From: Corynebacterium suedekumii
Lineage (GTDB): Bacteria > Actinomycetota > Actinomycetes > Mycobacteriales > Mycobacteriaceae
Direction of reading: 5' to 3'
Assembly: GCF_030252185.1 (NCBI RefSeq)
Contig: NZ_CP126970.1
Span: 620,001-684,000 of the forward strand
DNA length: 64,000 nt
Positions within the stretch are counted from its first letter, which is position 1; the number at the start of each line of letters is the position of its first letter. Of the stretch, positions 37,381 through 46,356 are shown piece after piece. The notes below the pieces were generated by a model, which did not search any database, was not told the origin of the DNA, and saw only the letters and a list, made by a program, of their open reading frames with translations. Position numbers and translations under genes: made by a program.

Positions 37381-39354
37381 TCACCTGCGCGGTTCGGCAT
37401 TTATATTCATCGGCCACGCCACGGGGGTGGCGGGGTCTGTGGGGCCGAAATCCTCGATGACCTCGTCTGCGTCGAGACTGAATTCCAACGTACGTCCCGC
37501 TGTGAGCGAAAAAGCCAGATTGTCCAGGAACCTGGACATGGTCATCGGCGCCCGGTAGGTGGCGAACAGCTCCGCCATCTCCGGGGTCTGCAATGCCTGG
37601 CGCGCCTTGGCCACGGCGTCACTGTCGTACCAGGGCGGCAGATCCTCGAGGGCCGTCGCCGTGTCCGCCGCCTGCCAGTCGAAGGGCAGCCACTTGTCGT
37701 GGCCGACGCGGGCGTCCGGGTCGCGGGGCTGCCGGGCGGCGAGCGGGGTGGTCAGGCCCACGGTGTCCAGGACGCGCAGCTCCAGCGGGGCGTTCATGCT
37801 CGTCATGCCCAGGTTGAGGTGGTAGACGGTGGGCGGCAGCTGGCTGAGCCCGGACGGATCCTCGGCGGGCGGCTCCGCGGGGCGGGGGCTGATCCCCCAG
37901 GAGTAGCTCTCCTGGTCCAGCCGGAACTGGTACATCAGGGCCGCGTCCTCGTCGACGGTGCGGGTGGCGGTGTCCACGTAGTCGTTCATCGCCAGGGCGC
38001 TGCGGAAGTCCTCGGCCACCAGCGGCGGGTCCCCCTGCTCTCGGAAGGTGGCGTAGGCCCAGAAGTCCCGTTCGTCGACGATGCCGAGGTCGCCCTCGTA
38101 CTCCGTCTCCCAGTCGAGTTCGTGGCCGTCGATGACGGTGGCGATCCCCCACCAGGACACGGCCACGACACCGGCGCCGAGGAGCACGTCGAAGATCCGC
38201 CGCGGATGGGTCAGGTCGATGACGGGGACGACGGCCAGCGGGAGCAGCAGGGCGAAGATGGGCAGCAGCAGCATCCGACCGTGCATGAAGTCCCCGCCGA
38301 CGCGCAGGACATAGAGCAGGTGCAGGGTGCCGGCGAGCAGGATGAGCACCACGCCGACGGCCGGGGTGCGCAGCGGGGAGCGGTCGTCTGCGGAAGCCGC
38401 AGGGGGCGCGTCAGAGACGGACAGTCGCCACAGCATCACGGCGGCGACGGCGAGCACCAGCGCGAGGGCGACCCACAGGTGGTAGGGGTCGGCGAGGTCG
38501 CGCAGATAGTCCCATCCTTCGGCCCACTGGGCGTCGCCGGCGGACTTGGCCACGGCGGTGTGCGGGGTGATCAGCCCGTAGTAGCCCATCCGGAAGATCT
38601 GGTACGCGGCCGGGATCGGCAGTGCGGCGGCGAGGATGAGGCCGCGGACCCGCCAGGAGCGGGCGGCGAACAGGAGCAGGAGGCCGACGAGACCGCCGTA
38701 GAGGGCGAGTTCCGGGCGGACGAGCCAGGACAGACCCGCCCAGGCGGCGACGCCGTAGACGATGAGGTCCCGGTCACCGCCGGCTTGGTGGCGGCCGACC
38801 GGGCGGGCGGGCTGCGCCCACGTCATGAGCAGGAGCCACATCACGGCGATCCAGCAGACGCTCAGTCCCCATTCCAGGCCGGAGGTGGCGAAGTCCCGGG
38901 CCGGCGGCAGCGCGAGGTAGACGAGGCCGCCGACGGGCAGGAGGACCAGGGCGCGGTGGCGGCGGTGGAGCAGGGTGGTGCCCCACGCGGCCGCGGCCAG
39001 TGCGATGGTGGTGAGGATGAGCGCGAGCCACATCGCGATGATCTCCAGGCGTGCGTCCGTGACCAGGGCGACCAGGTAGATCAGGTACTGCCACAGGGTG
39101 GAGGTGTTGGCCTCGACGCGTTCACCGGCGTTGAAGACGGGGCCGTTGCCGGCGAGCAGGTTGCGGACGGTGCGCAGGACGATGAGGCCGTCATCGCTGA
39201 TCCAGCGGCGGGTCCAGCCGCCGGTGAAGGCGAGGACGCCCAAGATGATCGCACTGACGCCGCCGGTGAGGGCGGTGACGGATACCCGGCTCGCCCTCGT
39301 GGCGGACCTGGTGCTGCCCGCCCGGCGGCCGCCCTCCCGAACAGCTGTGGTCAT
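37381..39354 (-). CDS. aftB: terminal beta-(1->2)-arabinofuranosyltransferase AftB
   Basis: A 657-residue GT-C membrane glycosyltransferase that adds terminal beta-arabinofuranose from decaprenyl-phosphoarabinose to arabinogalactan, making the sites later mycolylated. About ten hydrophobic helices fill residues 25-420. The first extracytoplasmic loop carries RWISDDGLIVLRTVRNLLAGNGPVFNAGERVEANTSTLW, with the conserved Asp-Asp and GER-EANTS motif of the AftB family. The C-terminal 230 residues form a soluble extracytoplasmic domain. It lies between the mycolyltransferase and ubiA, exactly as Rv3805c does. Confidence 0.93.
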   Translation of the reverse strand: MTTAVREGGRRAGSTRSATRASRVSVTALTGGVSAIILGVLAFTGGWTRRWISDDGLIVLRTVRNLLAGNGPVFNAGERVEANTSTLWQYLIYLVALVTDARLEIIAMWLALILTTIALAAAAWGTTLLHRRHRALVLLPVGGLVYLALPPARDFATSGLEWGLSVCWIAVMWLLLMTWAQPARPVGRHQAGGDRDLIVYGVAAWAGLSWLVRPELALYGGLVGLLLLFAARSWRVRGLILAAALPIPAAYQIFRMGYYGLITPHTAVAKSAGDAQWAEGWDYLRDLADPYHLWVALALVLAVAAVMLWRLSVSDAPPAASADDRSPLRTPAVGVVLILLAGTLHLLYVLRVGGDFMHGRMLLLPIFALLLPLAVVPVIDLTHPRRIFDVLLGAGVVAVSWWGIATVIDGHELDWETEYEGDLGIVDERDFWAYATFREQGDPPLVAEDFRSALAMNDYVDTATRTVDEDAALMYQFRLDQESYSWGISPRPAEPPAEDPSGLSQLPPTVYHLNLGMTSMNAPLELRVLDTVGLTTPLAARQPRDPDARVGHDKWLPFDWQAADTATALEDLPPWYDSDAVAKARQALQTPEMAELFATYRAPMTMSRFLDNLAFSLTAGRTLEFSLDADEVIEDFGPTDPATPVAWPMNINAEPRR

Positions 39355-39416
39355 GGTGGCAGATGTTACCAGGGGGAAATATCCCTACAGGTATCGCAGG
39401 AGCTACCTGGCCGGAT

Positions 39417-40460
39417 CTAGAGGGCGGGCACGAGGTAGACCGCCATGACGATGCACACGATCCACAGCAGGGCCAGGGCCTGGAGCACCCGGTCGGACAG
39501 GGCCATCTCGTCCGGGGCGCCGCCGTGGCCGCGGTCGACGTCTGCGGCGTAGCGCAGGATCGCGATGGTGAACGGCACCATGGAGATCTGGTACCAGACG
39601 CCGGCCATGCCCTCGACGGAGTTGGAGAGCTGGAAGCCCCACAGGGCGTAGCTCATCACCACGGCGGTGGCGGCCAGGGTCCACACGAAGCGCAGGTAGG
39701 TCGGGGTGTAGCCCTGGAGGGAACGGCGGATCTTCTTGCCGGTGCGCTCGGCGAGCAGCAGCTCGGAGTAGCGCTTGCCGGAGGCCATGAACAGCGAGCC
39801 GAAGGCGGCGACGAGGAGGAACCACTGGGACAGGTCGATGCCGGCGGCGACACCGCCGGCCATCGCGCGGAGCATGAAGCCGGAGGACACCAGGGCGATG
39901 TCGATGACCGGCAGGTGCTTCCAGCCGAAGCAGTAGCCCAGCTGGAGGGCTATGTAGACGGCGACGACGGCGGCCAGGCCCCAGCCGGAGGAGGCGAAGA
40001 AGGACAGGCCGACGGCGGCGACGATGAGGATGACCGCCATCGCGTAGGCCAGGTTGATCGGCAGCATGCCGGAGGCGATCGGGCGGAAGCGCTTGGTGGG
40101 GTGCTCGCGGTCCGCGTCGACGTCCTTGGCGTCGTTGACCAGGTAGATCGACGAGGCGGCGAGACAGAAGACGACGAAGGCGAGGAGGACGTCGAGAAGC
40201 GTGCGCCCGTCGAGGAGCGCCTCCGCGCCGGCGGCGGCGGGGGCGGCGACGACGAGGACGTTCTTGACCCACTGCTTCGGGCGCAGCGACTTGACCATCG
40301 CGTCCGCCAGGTTCTTCGGGGGCTGGCGCTTACGGGTGTTGTCGATGCCCTCGGTGTGCGGCTCGGAGTAGAACAGCCCGGTGGGCTCCTCCTCGCCGTT
40401 GGGGCCGGCGATCTGGCTCGCCGGGGTGGATCCCGGTTCGTTCTCCCTGCTCACGCTCAC
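39417..40460 (-). CDS. ubiA: decaprenyl-phosphate phosphoribosyltransferase UbiA
   Basis: A 347-residue UbiA-superfamily membrane enzyme that joins phosphoribosyl diphosphate and decaprenyl phosphate, the first committed step to decaprenyl-phosphoarabinose. It has about nine helices, the first aspartate motif VNDAKDVDADREHPTKRFRP near residue 108, and YSELLLAERTGKK near 233 before the second motif region. A polar N-terminal tail of about 55 residues precedes the conserved SLRPKQWVKNVLV. The start is GTG at 40460, overlapping the PAP2 gene stop by four bases. It lies in the aftB-ubiA-PAP2-glfT2 operon. Confidence 0.94.
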   Translation of the reverse strand: MSVSRENEPGSTPASQIAGPNGEEEPTGLFYSEPHTEGIDNTRKRQPPKNLADAMVKSLRPKQWVKNVLVVAAPAAAGAEALLDGRTLLDVLLAFVVFCLAASSIYLVNDAKDVDADREHPTKRFRPIASGMLPINLAYAMAVILIVAAVGLSFFASSGWGLAAVVAVYIALQLGYCFGWKHLPVIDIALVSSGFMLRAMAGGVAAGIDLSQWFLLVAAFGSLFMASGKRYSELLLAERTGKKIRRSLQGYTPTYLRFVWTLAATAVVMSYALWGFQLSNSVEGMAGVWYQISMVPFTIAILRYAADVDRGHGGAPDEMALSDRVLQALALLWIVCIVMAVYLVPAL

Positions 40461-40960
40461 GCGGTCTTCCTCTCAATCGTGTGGACGGCACGGCTGGTCG
40501 CGATGCCCAGGGCGGCGCCGACGATCGTGTCGGTGGGGTAATGCACTCCCAGGACCATACGCGAGATCATCATGACCGGAATCCAGGCCAGCGGCACCGT
40601 CGAGCCGGTGATCTCCGTCAGGGAGGTCATCGCGGCGGAGGTGGAGGTCGCGTGGGAGGACGGGAAGGACAGCCGGGACGGGGTGCCCACACCGACGCGG
40701 ATGCGCGGGTCGTGGGGGCGGGTGCGGCGGACGATGCGTTTGATCACCACGGATGCGGCGTGCGAGGTGAACGCGGAGACGCCGAGGGCGGCCCACTGGC
40801 GGCGGCGCTCCCGGTCGGCGGCCATGCCCACGGCGGACAGGGCGAGCCAGCCGAGGGCGTGCTCGCCGACGTGTGACAGGGCCCGCGCGGCCGGTAGGAC
40901 GCCGGGGCGGTGGGCGATGGTGCGCTGGAGACCCAGCAGGAGATCAACCTCGGTGCTCAC
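40457..40960 (-). CDS. PAP2-family phosphatase (Rv3807c-type)
   Basis: A 167-residue membrane phosphatase of the PAP2 superfamily. Motifs are KRIVRRTRPHD (near residue 72), LSFPSSHATSTSA (near 95, with the PSGH-like His) and SRMVLGVHYPTDTIVGA (near 133, with catalytic His). This set is complete. In the same operon position M. tuberculosis has Rv3807c, proposed to dephosphorylate decaprenylphosphoryl-5-phosphoribose. The start is GTG at 40960, overlapping the glfT2 stop by four bases (GTGA). A much longer open frame in this phase is only the antisense-free shadow of glfT2. Confidence 0.88.
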   Translation of the reverse strand: MSTEVDLLLGLQRTIAHRPGVLPAARALSHVGEHALGWLALSAVGMAADRERRRQWAALGVSAFTSHAASVVIKRIVRRTRPHDPRIRVGVGTPSRLSFPSSHATSTSAAMTSLTEITGSTVPLAWIPVMMISRMVLGVHYPTDTIVGAALGIATSRAVHTIERKTA

Positions 40961-42897
40961 CGGAAGATCTCCCCCCAGGACTCGCGGCTGACCAGGTCCG
41001 GCAGGGCGGCGCGGTAGGCGTCGCGGAGCTCGTCGAAGCGCTCGGCGACCTCGTCCTGCAGGCCCCAGGTCTCGGCGAGGAGTTCTTTCGCCCTCGCGCG
41101 GTCGCGCTTGCGGTAGGCGACGCCGTTGTTGCCTGCGGTGGTGACGGTCGCGCCGTCGAGACGCGAGAGGGTGAACCAGCGGGCCTGGTCCGGGGAGAGG
41201 TTGGCCTGCGGTACGTCGTGGTGGCGCGGGTCCTCCTTGCGCAGCGAGTGCTTGAGGCCCTTGAGCAGCCAGTTGACCTTGCGGACCTTGTTGAGGCGAC
41301 CGCCCTTGTCCTTCATGGGCACGCCCGGCGCGCCGGAGGCGGTGGGCAGGTCGGCGGCGGTGGGCAGGACCACGGCGTCCGGGTACTCCTTGCGGATCGC
41401 GGCGATGCGCGGCAGGGAGGACTCGAGGATGTCGAAGAGGTGGTCCGGACCGGCGAGGAAGTCCCGCATCGCCTCGATCTGGATGGCCAGGGTGGAGTAC
41501 TCCAGGCACATGACGTGCTTGAAGGTGGACTTGCGCAGGGAGGTGATGAGGCCGTCGACGGGGCCGTCATGGTTGAGGGCGGCGACGATGAGGCGGTTGC
41601 GCAGGTGGAAGTAGGCCTGCCAGTCGATGGCGTCGTCCTTGTCGGTCCACGCCATGTGCCAGATGGCCACGCCGGGCCACGTGACGGTGGGGAATCCGGC
41701 CTTGGCGGCGCGCAGGGAGTACTCGTTGTCGTCCCACTTGATGAACAGCGGCAGCGGCTGGCCGTTGGCCTGTGCCACGACCCGCGGGATCATGCTCATC
41801 CACCAGCCGTTGTAGTCGACGTCGATGCGGCGGTGCAGGTCGCGGGAGTTGACGGCGTCCGGGTCCTTCTCGTCGCGGGGGTCGCCGAGGTAGTTCAGCG
41901 GGTAGCGGGCGAAGTCGTGGTCGGTGACGGCGTGCTGGGCCGGGCCCCACATGAAGTCGGCGCGGTTGACGATCTCACCCATGGTCCGCAGCTGGCTGCG
42001 TTCCTGCAGGTTGAGCATCTGGCCGCCGACGATGATGGGGCTGGCGGCGTAGCGGGCGACCTGGATGGAGCGCAGGATCGACTCGGGTTCGATCTCGATG
42101 TCGTCGTCCATGTAGAGGATGAACGGGGACTCGGCGGCACCGGCCGCGCCGTCACCGAGGGCCTCGTACATGATGCGGGAGTAGCCGCCGGAACCTCCGA
42201 GGTTGCCCTGGCGGAACTCGTGGAAGCGGTCACCGAAGTGGGCGACGGCCTCGTCGTAGCCGGGCTCGTCGGCGGGGTGCTGGTTGCCCTGGTCAGGCAT
42301 GATGACGGCGTCGATGGCGGCGTCGACCAGCGGGTCCTCGGCCAGGGCCTGCAGTGCCGCGACGGCGTCGGCCGGGCGGTTGAAGGTGGGGATGCCCACG
42401 GTGGCGCGCTTGTCGAAGGGCCCGACCTGCGTCCCGTCCGGCATGGTCTGCGGACCGGGGGCGACGTCGGCGTACCAGCCGGCCTCGGTGATGGTGGTGG
42501 TGGTCTCCGCGGTGACGTCGAACCACAGCCAGCCACCGTCCTCGAAGTGGGACAGCGGGATGCTGAACTCGACGATGTCGTCGGTGACCAGCTGCCCGTC
42601 GACGGACACGCGGGTGCCGTCGATCTTCGAGCGGTAGACGTCGACGCTGGCCTGGCCCTCGACGTTCATCCGCAGGAGCACGTGGTCCAGCTGGGACCAG
42701 CGGCGCCAGTAGCTGGCGGGGAAGGCGTTGAAGTAGGTCTCGAAGGAGACCTCCGCGCCCGCCGGAACGGTGACGGTCACGCGGTCCGCCCAGGTCAGGC
42801 GCTCCTTGTTCTGCTCGGCCTCCTGCAGGTAGAGGCTGCGCACGTCATGCGGCTCGCCGCGCCTGGGCAGCAGGATGCGCTGGAGCATCTCCCGCAT
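40957..42897 (-). CDS. glfT2: galactofuranosyltransferase GlfT2
   Basis: A 646-residue GT2-family processive enzyme that polymerises the galactan of arabinogalactan from UDP-galactofuranose, alternating beta-1,5 and beta-1,6 links. An N-terminal beta-barrel (FETYFNAFPASYWRRW, FEDGGWLWFDV) precedes the GT-A domain with VGIPTFNRPADAV, NLGGSGGYSRIMYEA, the metal-binding DDD in LYMDDDIEIEPE, the second WDDNEYSLRA site and HMAWTDKDD. The ATG at 42897 has GGAGA eight bases upstream and gives MREMLQRILLPRRGEP, close to the known M. tuberculosis start; a GTG at 42921 is possible. It is first in the glfT2-PAP2-ubiA-aftB operon. Confidence 0.94.
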   Translation of the reverse strand: MREMLQRILLPRRGEPHDVRSLYLQEAEQNKERLTWADRVTVTVPAGAEVSFETYFNAFPASYWRRWSQLDHVLLRMNVEGQASVDVYRSKIDGTRVSVDGQLVTDDIVEFSIPLSHFEDGGWLWFDVTAETTTTITEAGWYADVAPGPQTMPDGTQVGPFDKRATVGIPTFNRPADAVAALQALAEDPLVDAAIDAVIMPDQGNQHPADEPGYDEAVAHFGDRFHEFRQGNLGGSGGYSRIMYEALGDGAAGAAESPFILYMDDDIEIEPESILRSIQVARYAASPIIVGGQMLNLQERSQLRTMGEIVNRADFMWGPAQHAVTDHDFARYPLNYLGDPRDEKDPDAVNSRDLHRRIDVDYNGWWMSMIPRVVAQANGQPLPLFIKWDDNEYSLRAAKAGFPTVTWPGVAIWHMAWTDKDDAIDWQAYFHLRNRLIVAALNHDGPVDGLITSLRKSTFKHVMCLEYSTLAIQIEAMRDFLAGPDHLFDILESSLPRIAAIRKEYPDAVVLPTAADLPTASGAPGVPMKDKGGRLNKVRKVNWLLKGLKHSLRKEDPRHHDVPQANLSPDQARWFTLSRLDGATVTTAGNNGVAYRKRDRARAKELLAETWGLQDEVAERFDELRDAYRAALPDLVSRESWGEIFR

Positions 42898-43028
42898 GTT
42901 TCGGTCTCCGGTGTCGTTCACGGTTGGTTGACTCTGCCTTTCGACGACTGATCTTCGCATCAAGGGTAATGGCCCCGGCCCGTTTTCCGCGCTGCACACG
43001 CTCCCCCCGGCCCCGTATCCTCGGGCGC

Positions 43029-44500
43029 ATGAGACGTCTCCTCCTCGCCGTGGCAGCCGCTGTCACCGTCGCCGCGGGTTCCGCTCCGCTGCTTGTCGAC
43101 GCCGCCGTGCCCGCCACCGCCGCCACGCCTGCGCCGGCATCCGGGCAGGTGACGGCCCCGGCGGCCCAACGGTCGGTGGAGATCGTCGACCTGGCGGGCG
43201 AGCTGTCCGAGTCCGATGAGCGGATGCTGGGCAACAAGACCCCGGAGATCACCCTGCCCGCGGATGTGACGCAGGTGACCTACATTCTGTTCCCGGACAA
43301 TGACGACAATCTCAATGACACCGTCCGCGCCTTCGCCGAGGATGAACGCTCCGACCTCATCACCGCCGAACGGGACAAGTGGGCCGAAGGCCAGCTCATC
43401 GTCGCCGTCGGCCTCGACCCGCGTCGCATGGGCGTGTACTGCGGTGATGACGTCTGTGCCTCGGTGGGCATCTACGACTCGGGGCGCCTCGACGGCATCC
43501 TCGACCGGATGGAGGGCCCGCTGCGCGACGGCAACTGGGCCGCCGGCCTGCTCCAGGGCGCGATCGCCTCGGGTGACCCGTCCGCCCGGCGCGACGGCGG
43601 TTCCGGTGGTTCCGGTGGCTCCGGTGACGGCGGTGCCGGCTGGCTCGGCTGGGCCATCGGCGGCGGCACCGGCGCCCTCGCCCTTGGTGTCGGCGGTGTG
43701 GCCGTCGCGTCCATGCGGCGCAAGCAGGTCGCCGACGCCCGGGACCAGTTCGACGAGGTGCAGCGGGACTACGGTCGCGTGGCCCAGGATCTGCAGGCCA
43801 TCGACGTCCGCGCCCACTCGTTGACCTCTCCCTGGCCAATGACGCATTGCGCGGGCAGTGGGAGGACGTCAAGACCGGCTTCCTCGGCCTCAACACCACC
43901 TTCGACGAGCTCGACGGGTTGACCGCCGACTCGGACGACGCCGAGTTCCGGCGCCGTCGCACGGCGATCGCCACTGCCCACGAGCAGGTCACCCGGATGA
44001 GAACCGCCGAGGAGAACATCGAGACGCTCGCCCGGATGGAGCACGGCGACGCCGAGGTCCGCCGCCGCGAACTCACCGAGATGCACGAGGACGCCCTCGC
44101 CGCGCAGGTCTCTCTCGAGGATCCCACCCTCAAGGAGCAGCTCGGGGCCCTGGACTCCCGGATCCTCGACCTGCGCTCCCGACTGGATTCGCCGACGTTC
44201 ATGGACGAGTTCGCCGACCTCATCAGCGCACACCGCGTCTTCGTCGAGGCCGCCCAACGTCACCTCTACGCCGAGTCCGGGGTCGACGAGTCCGAGGATG
44301 AGGACCGCCGGGCGCCGGCAGTGTGGGAGTCGAGCTGGCGGCCGGGCTACGGCTACGGCAACTACATCCCCTTCGGGATCGTCCACTCGTGGCACTCCCA
44401 GGACCAGCAGGCCGCCGAATCCGCGGCCTCCTCATCCTCTGCGACGACCGGGTACTCGGGCGGCAGCTTCTCCGGCGGCGGCGGGTCGCGGGGGTTCTAG
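43029..44500 (+). pseudogene. DUF5129/TPM-like exported protein, interrupted by a frameshift
   Basis: Two adjoining frames make one protein of about 490 residues. The first (from ATG 43029) has a signal peptide (LLLAVAAAVTVAAGSAPLLV), a TPM-like domain (VEIVDLAGELSESDERML ... GQLIVAVGLDPRRMGVYCG) and a membrane helix (GWAIGGGTGALALGVGGVAVAS). It then reads AIDVRAHSLTSP and drifts into nonsense. The second frame resumes LANDALRGQWEDVK and runs through coiled-coil sequence to the TPM-typical Gly/Ser tail GYSGGSFSGGGGSRGF. The break is at about 43830-43833 and equals one missing base in the CTCTCCCTGG tract. No slippery heptamer is present, so this is a real mutation or a sequence error. Confidence 0.8.
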
Positions 44501-44515
44501 CTACTTCCAGCCTGG

Positions 44516-45154
44516 TTAAGCCGCGAGGCGCTCGGCGTCACGGGAGACGACCCGGACGTCCAGGTCGGCGAGCAGACGGCCGACGGCGCCCTCGAGCTCA
44601 TCGGCGAGGCGACGGCCGGTCTCGATGTCCATGCCCTCGGTGGAGGCGACGTGCCAGTGGACGTAGCGGCGCCCCGGCAGGTCGGCCTCCTCGTCCATGC
44701 CCAGGTAGACGACGACGTCGGGGGCGTCCAGGGTCCGGTCCTGGCGACGGGTGACGGTGGAGGCGTGGTCGAGGCCGCGCTCGTCGATGATCCACTCGAT
44801 GAGGGAGTTCTCGCGGTTCTCCGGGTGAGTGTCGGCGACGGTGGCCACGACGGCGTTGTCGGAGAGGCGGCGGGCCAAGCCGGCGGCGAGGACGGCGACG
44901 GCGGCGTCACCGCGGTGGGCGAAGAGGATCCGCTTTCGTGGCGTACCGACGTCCCCGTGGGTCCACAGGTAGTGCTCGATCCGCTCGGACGCCTCCCGGG
45001 CGACGAGGACAGGCAGGAAGTCGGTGACGGTCGCGGTGGCCTCGTGCTCGGCGATGACCTCGTCGAGGATGGTGTCGATGACCTGCGAGGCGCAGGTGTG
45101 GCCGTAGCGGCCGTAGAGGTCGCGGCGGACGAGGGAGAAGGTGGTGTCGATCAT
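44516..45154 (-). CDS. ArsC/LMW-PTP-fold pseudoenzyme with three-helix N-terminal domain
   Basis: A 212-residue paralogue of the protein at 46357-46998: an N-terminal helical domain (LVRRDLYGRYGHTCASQVIDTILDEVIAEHE, about residues 8-38) and a low-molecular-weight phosphatase/arsenate reductase-like fold. Where active members have the CX5R P-loop this reads RILFAHRGDAAVAVLAAG: the catalytic Cys aligns with His80 and the Arg with Val86. The general-acid loop WDIADP is WHVAST. Catalysis by the family mechanism is therefore not possible. The frame is intact and the fold-forming hydrophobic pattern is kept, so a binding or regulatory role is likelier than decay. Start ATG 45154; GTG 45163 is possible. 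Confidence 0.75.
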   Translation of the reverse strand: MIDTTFSLVRRDLYGRYGHTCASQVIDTILDEVIAEHEATATVTDFLPVLVAREASERIEHYLWTHGDVGTPRKRILFAHRGDAAVAVLAAGLARRLSDNAVVATVADTHPENRENSLIEWIIDERGLDHASTVTRRQDRTLDAPDVVVYLGMDEEADLPGRRYVHWHVASTEGMDIETGRRLADELEGAVGRLLADLDVRVVSRDAERLAA

Positions 45155-45221
45155 GGGGATCACTCGCTTTCGTTTCAGTGTCTGCTGGGTCGGTCCGGGA
45201 GGTTAACTCCCGGCACCTTTT

Positions 45222-45243
45222 GTTAACCTAGCGTTCACCTTAG
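45222..45243. promoter_or_regulatory. PHO-box-like 11-bp direct repeats
   Basis: GTTAACCTAGC followed at once by GTTCACCTTAG, 68-89 bases upstream of the pseudoenzyme ATG. The GTTCAYC-plus-four-base unit in 11-bp tandem is the form of PhoP/RegX3-type PHO boxes in actinobacteria. A further GTTAAC lies at 45202. Confidence 0.45.
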
Positions 45244-45318
45244 CCGAGCGAGCTGGGATTCTTCAACATCCGTCCTGGGAGTTTCGGCACGCGCTCCACA
45301 TTTTCGCAGGTCACAGCC

Positions 45319-45362
45319 GTTCATTTTTCGTTAACTTAAGCGACACGTCACGTTCCCCTTCG
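45319..45362. promoter_or_regulatory. second PHO-box-like array, phased at 11 bp
   Basis: Units start at 45319 (GTTCATTTTTC), 45330 (GTTAACTTAAG) and 45352 (GTTCCCCTTCG), with one degenerate 11-base unit between the last two. The spacing pattern equals that at 47020-47063. Confidence 0.4.
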
Positions 45363-45388
45363 GCGTGTCGCCGGTCACGCCACATCCA

Positions 45389-45799
45389 TCATCCCGCAGC
45401 GAGATTGAACATCCACCGAATGCCGAAGCGGTCCCGGACCTGCCCGTACACCGAACCCCACGCCTGATCCGCCAACGGCATGAGTACCTCACCACCGTCC
45501 GCGGCCAGCGCCTCGAACCACTCGAGCGCCGCCGGGGCGGGCACGTCCGAGCCGATGCACAGGCTGCGCGAGGGGTCCCCGTCGCCGGTGCCACCGGTGT
45601 CCTCACAGTCCGAGGCGAGGACGCTCCATCCGCCGTCGATGGTCAGGTGGGCGTGCATGATCGTCTCCCCCGCGTCCGGGATGCCGAACTCGGCACCGGT
45701 GAGCAGGTCGAGGTGTCCGCCGAAGACGGAGTGGTAGAAGGTCATCGCCTCCCGGGCTGTGCCGGGAAACTGCAGGTAGGGAGTCATCCAGGTGGTCAT
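45389..45799 (-). CDS. VOC-superfamily protein (PhnB/YjdN-like)
   Basis: A 136-residue single-chain vicinal oxygen chelate protein with two beta-alpha-beta-beta-beta units: MTPYLQFPGTAREAMTFYHSVFGGHL and ALEWFEALAADGGEVLMPLADQAWGSVYGQVRDRFGIRWMFNL. This is the PhnB/YjdN subgroup often mislabelled 3-demethylubiquinone methyltransferase. Metal-ligand candidates are the His in MHAHLTIDGG and the Asp near the second unit. The substrate is unknown; many of this subgroup have no known activity. The ATG at 45799 overlaps the PAP2 gene stop (ATGA), so it is last in the ArsC-like, PAP2, VOC operon. Confidence 0.82.
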   Translation of the reverse strand: MTTWMTPYLQFPGTAREAMTFYHSVFGGHLDLLTGAEFGIPDAGETIMHAHLTIDGGWSVLASDCEDTGGTGDGDPSRSLCIGSDVPAPAALEWFEALAADGGEVLMPLADQAWGSVYGQVRDRFGIRWMFNLAAG

Positions 45800-46341
45800 G
45801 CGCCGATTCTAGGCCGCCACATCCACCCCGTGACGGCGAGCGCGACCCCGGTTCCCAGCGCGATGCCACCGACGATGTCGGTCAGCCAGTGGACGCCCAG
45901 GTACAGGCGCGTGAGGCAGACGATCCCCGCGCCCACCCACACACCGGTGACTCCCCGGCGGTGTCGCGGCCACCACCACAGGGTGAGCACCGCCGCCACC
46001 GCCGCCACCCCGGTGGCGTGACCGGAGGGAAACGCCGGGCTCGTCTCCACGATGAGGCGGTACACCTCAGGTGGGCGTTCCCGGCCGATGAGTGCCTTGA
46101 GCAGGTGGCTGGCCAGGTTGGCGGCGAGGACCGCCGCCGGCAGGAGCCACACCGCCCACCGCCGGGTGCGCCCGTAGTCGACCATCGCGATGAGAAGCGC
46201 GAGGACCGCCATCGCGGTAGGGCCGGTCACGGTGGTCACAGCGACGGTGACGTCGGTGACCATCCCCGGCAGCTGCCCGGGCAGGGGCGCGAAAAAGCCC
46301 CAGACGGCATCGTCTGGGGCGAATCCGGAACCGGGGTACAC
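45796..46341 (-). CDS. PAP2-family membrane phosphatase
   Basis: A 181-residue protein with about five hydrophobic helices and the PAP2 motifs KALIGRERPPE (near residue 85), SPAFPSGHATGVAA (near 102, with the catalytic-site PSGH) and TRLYLGVHWLTDIVGG (near 145, catalytic His). It likely dephosphorylates a lipid phosphate such as undecaprenyl diphosphate or phosphatidic acid; the substrate is not readable. The start is GTG at 46341, 15 bases after the ArsC-like gene, without a clear ribosome site, so the true start could be a later Met (LPGMVTDV). It is separate from, and not close in sequence to, the PAP2 gene at 40457. Confidence 0.82.
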   Translation of the reverse strand: MYPGSGFAPDDAVWGFFAPLPGQLPGMVTDVTVAVTTVTGPTAMAVLALLIAMVDYGRTRRWAVWLLPAAVLAANLASHLLKALIGRERPPEVYRLIVETSPAFPSGHATGVAAVAAVLTLWWWPRHRRGVTGVWVGAGIVCLTRLYLGVHWLTDIVGGIALGTGVALAVTGWMWRPRIGA

Positions 46342-46356
46342 CGGTCAGAGTGTAGA

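Noticed and set aside
45362..45381. GGCGTG-N8-CACGCC hairpin as terminator of the VOC operon
   Set aside because: Only six base pairs, an 8-base loop and no T-run on the minus strand.
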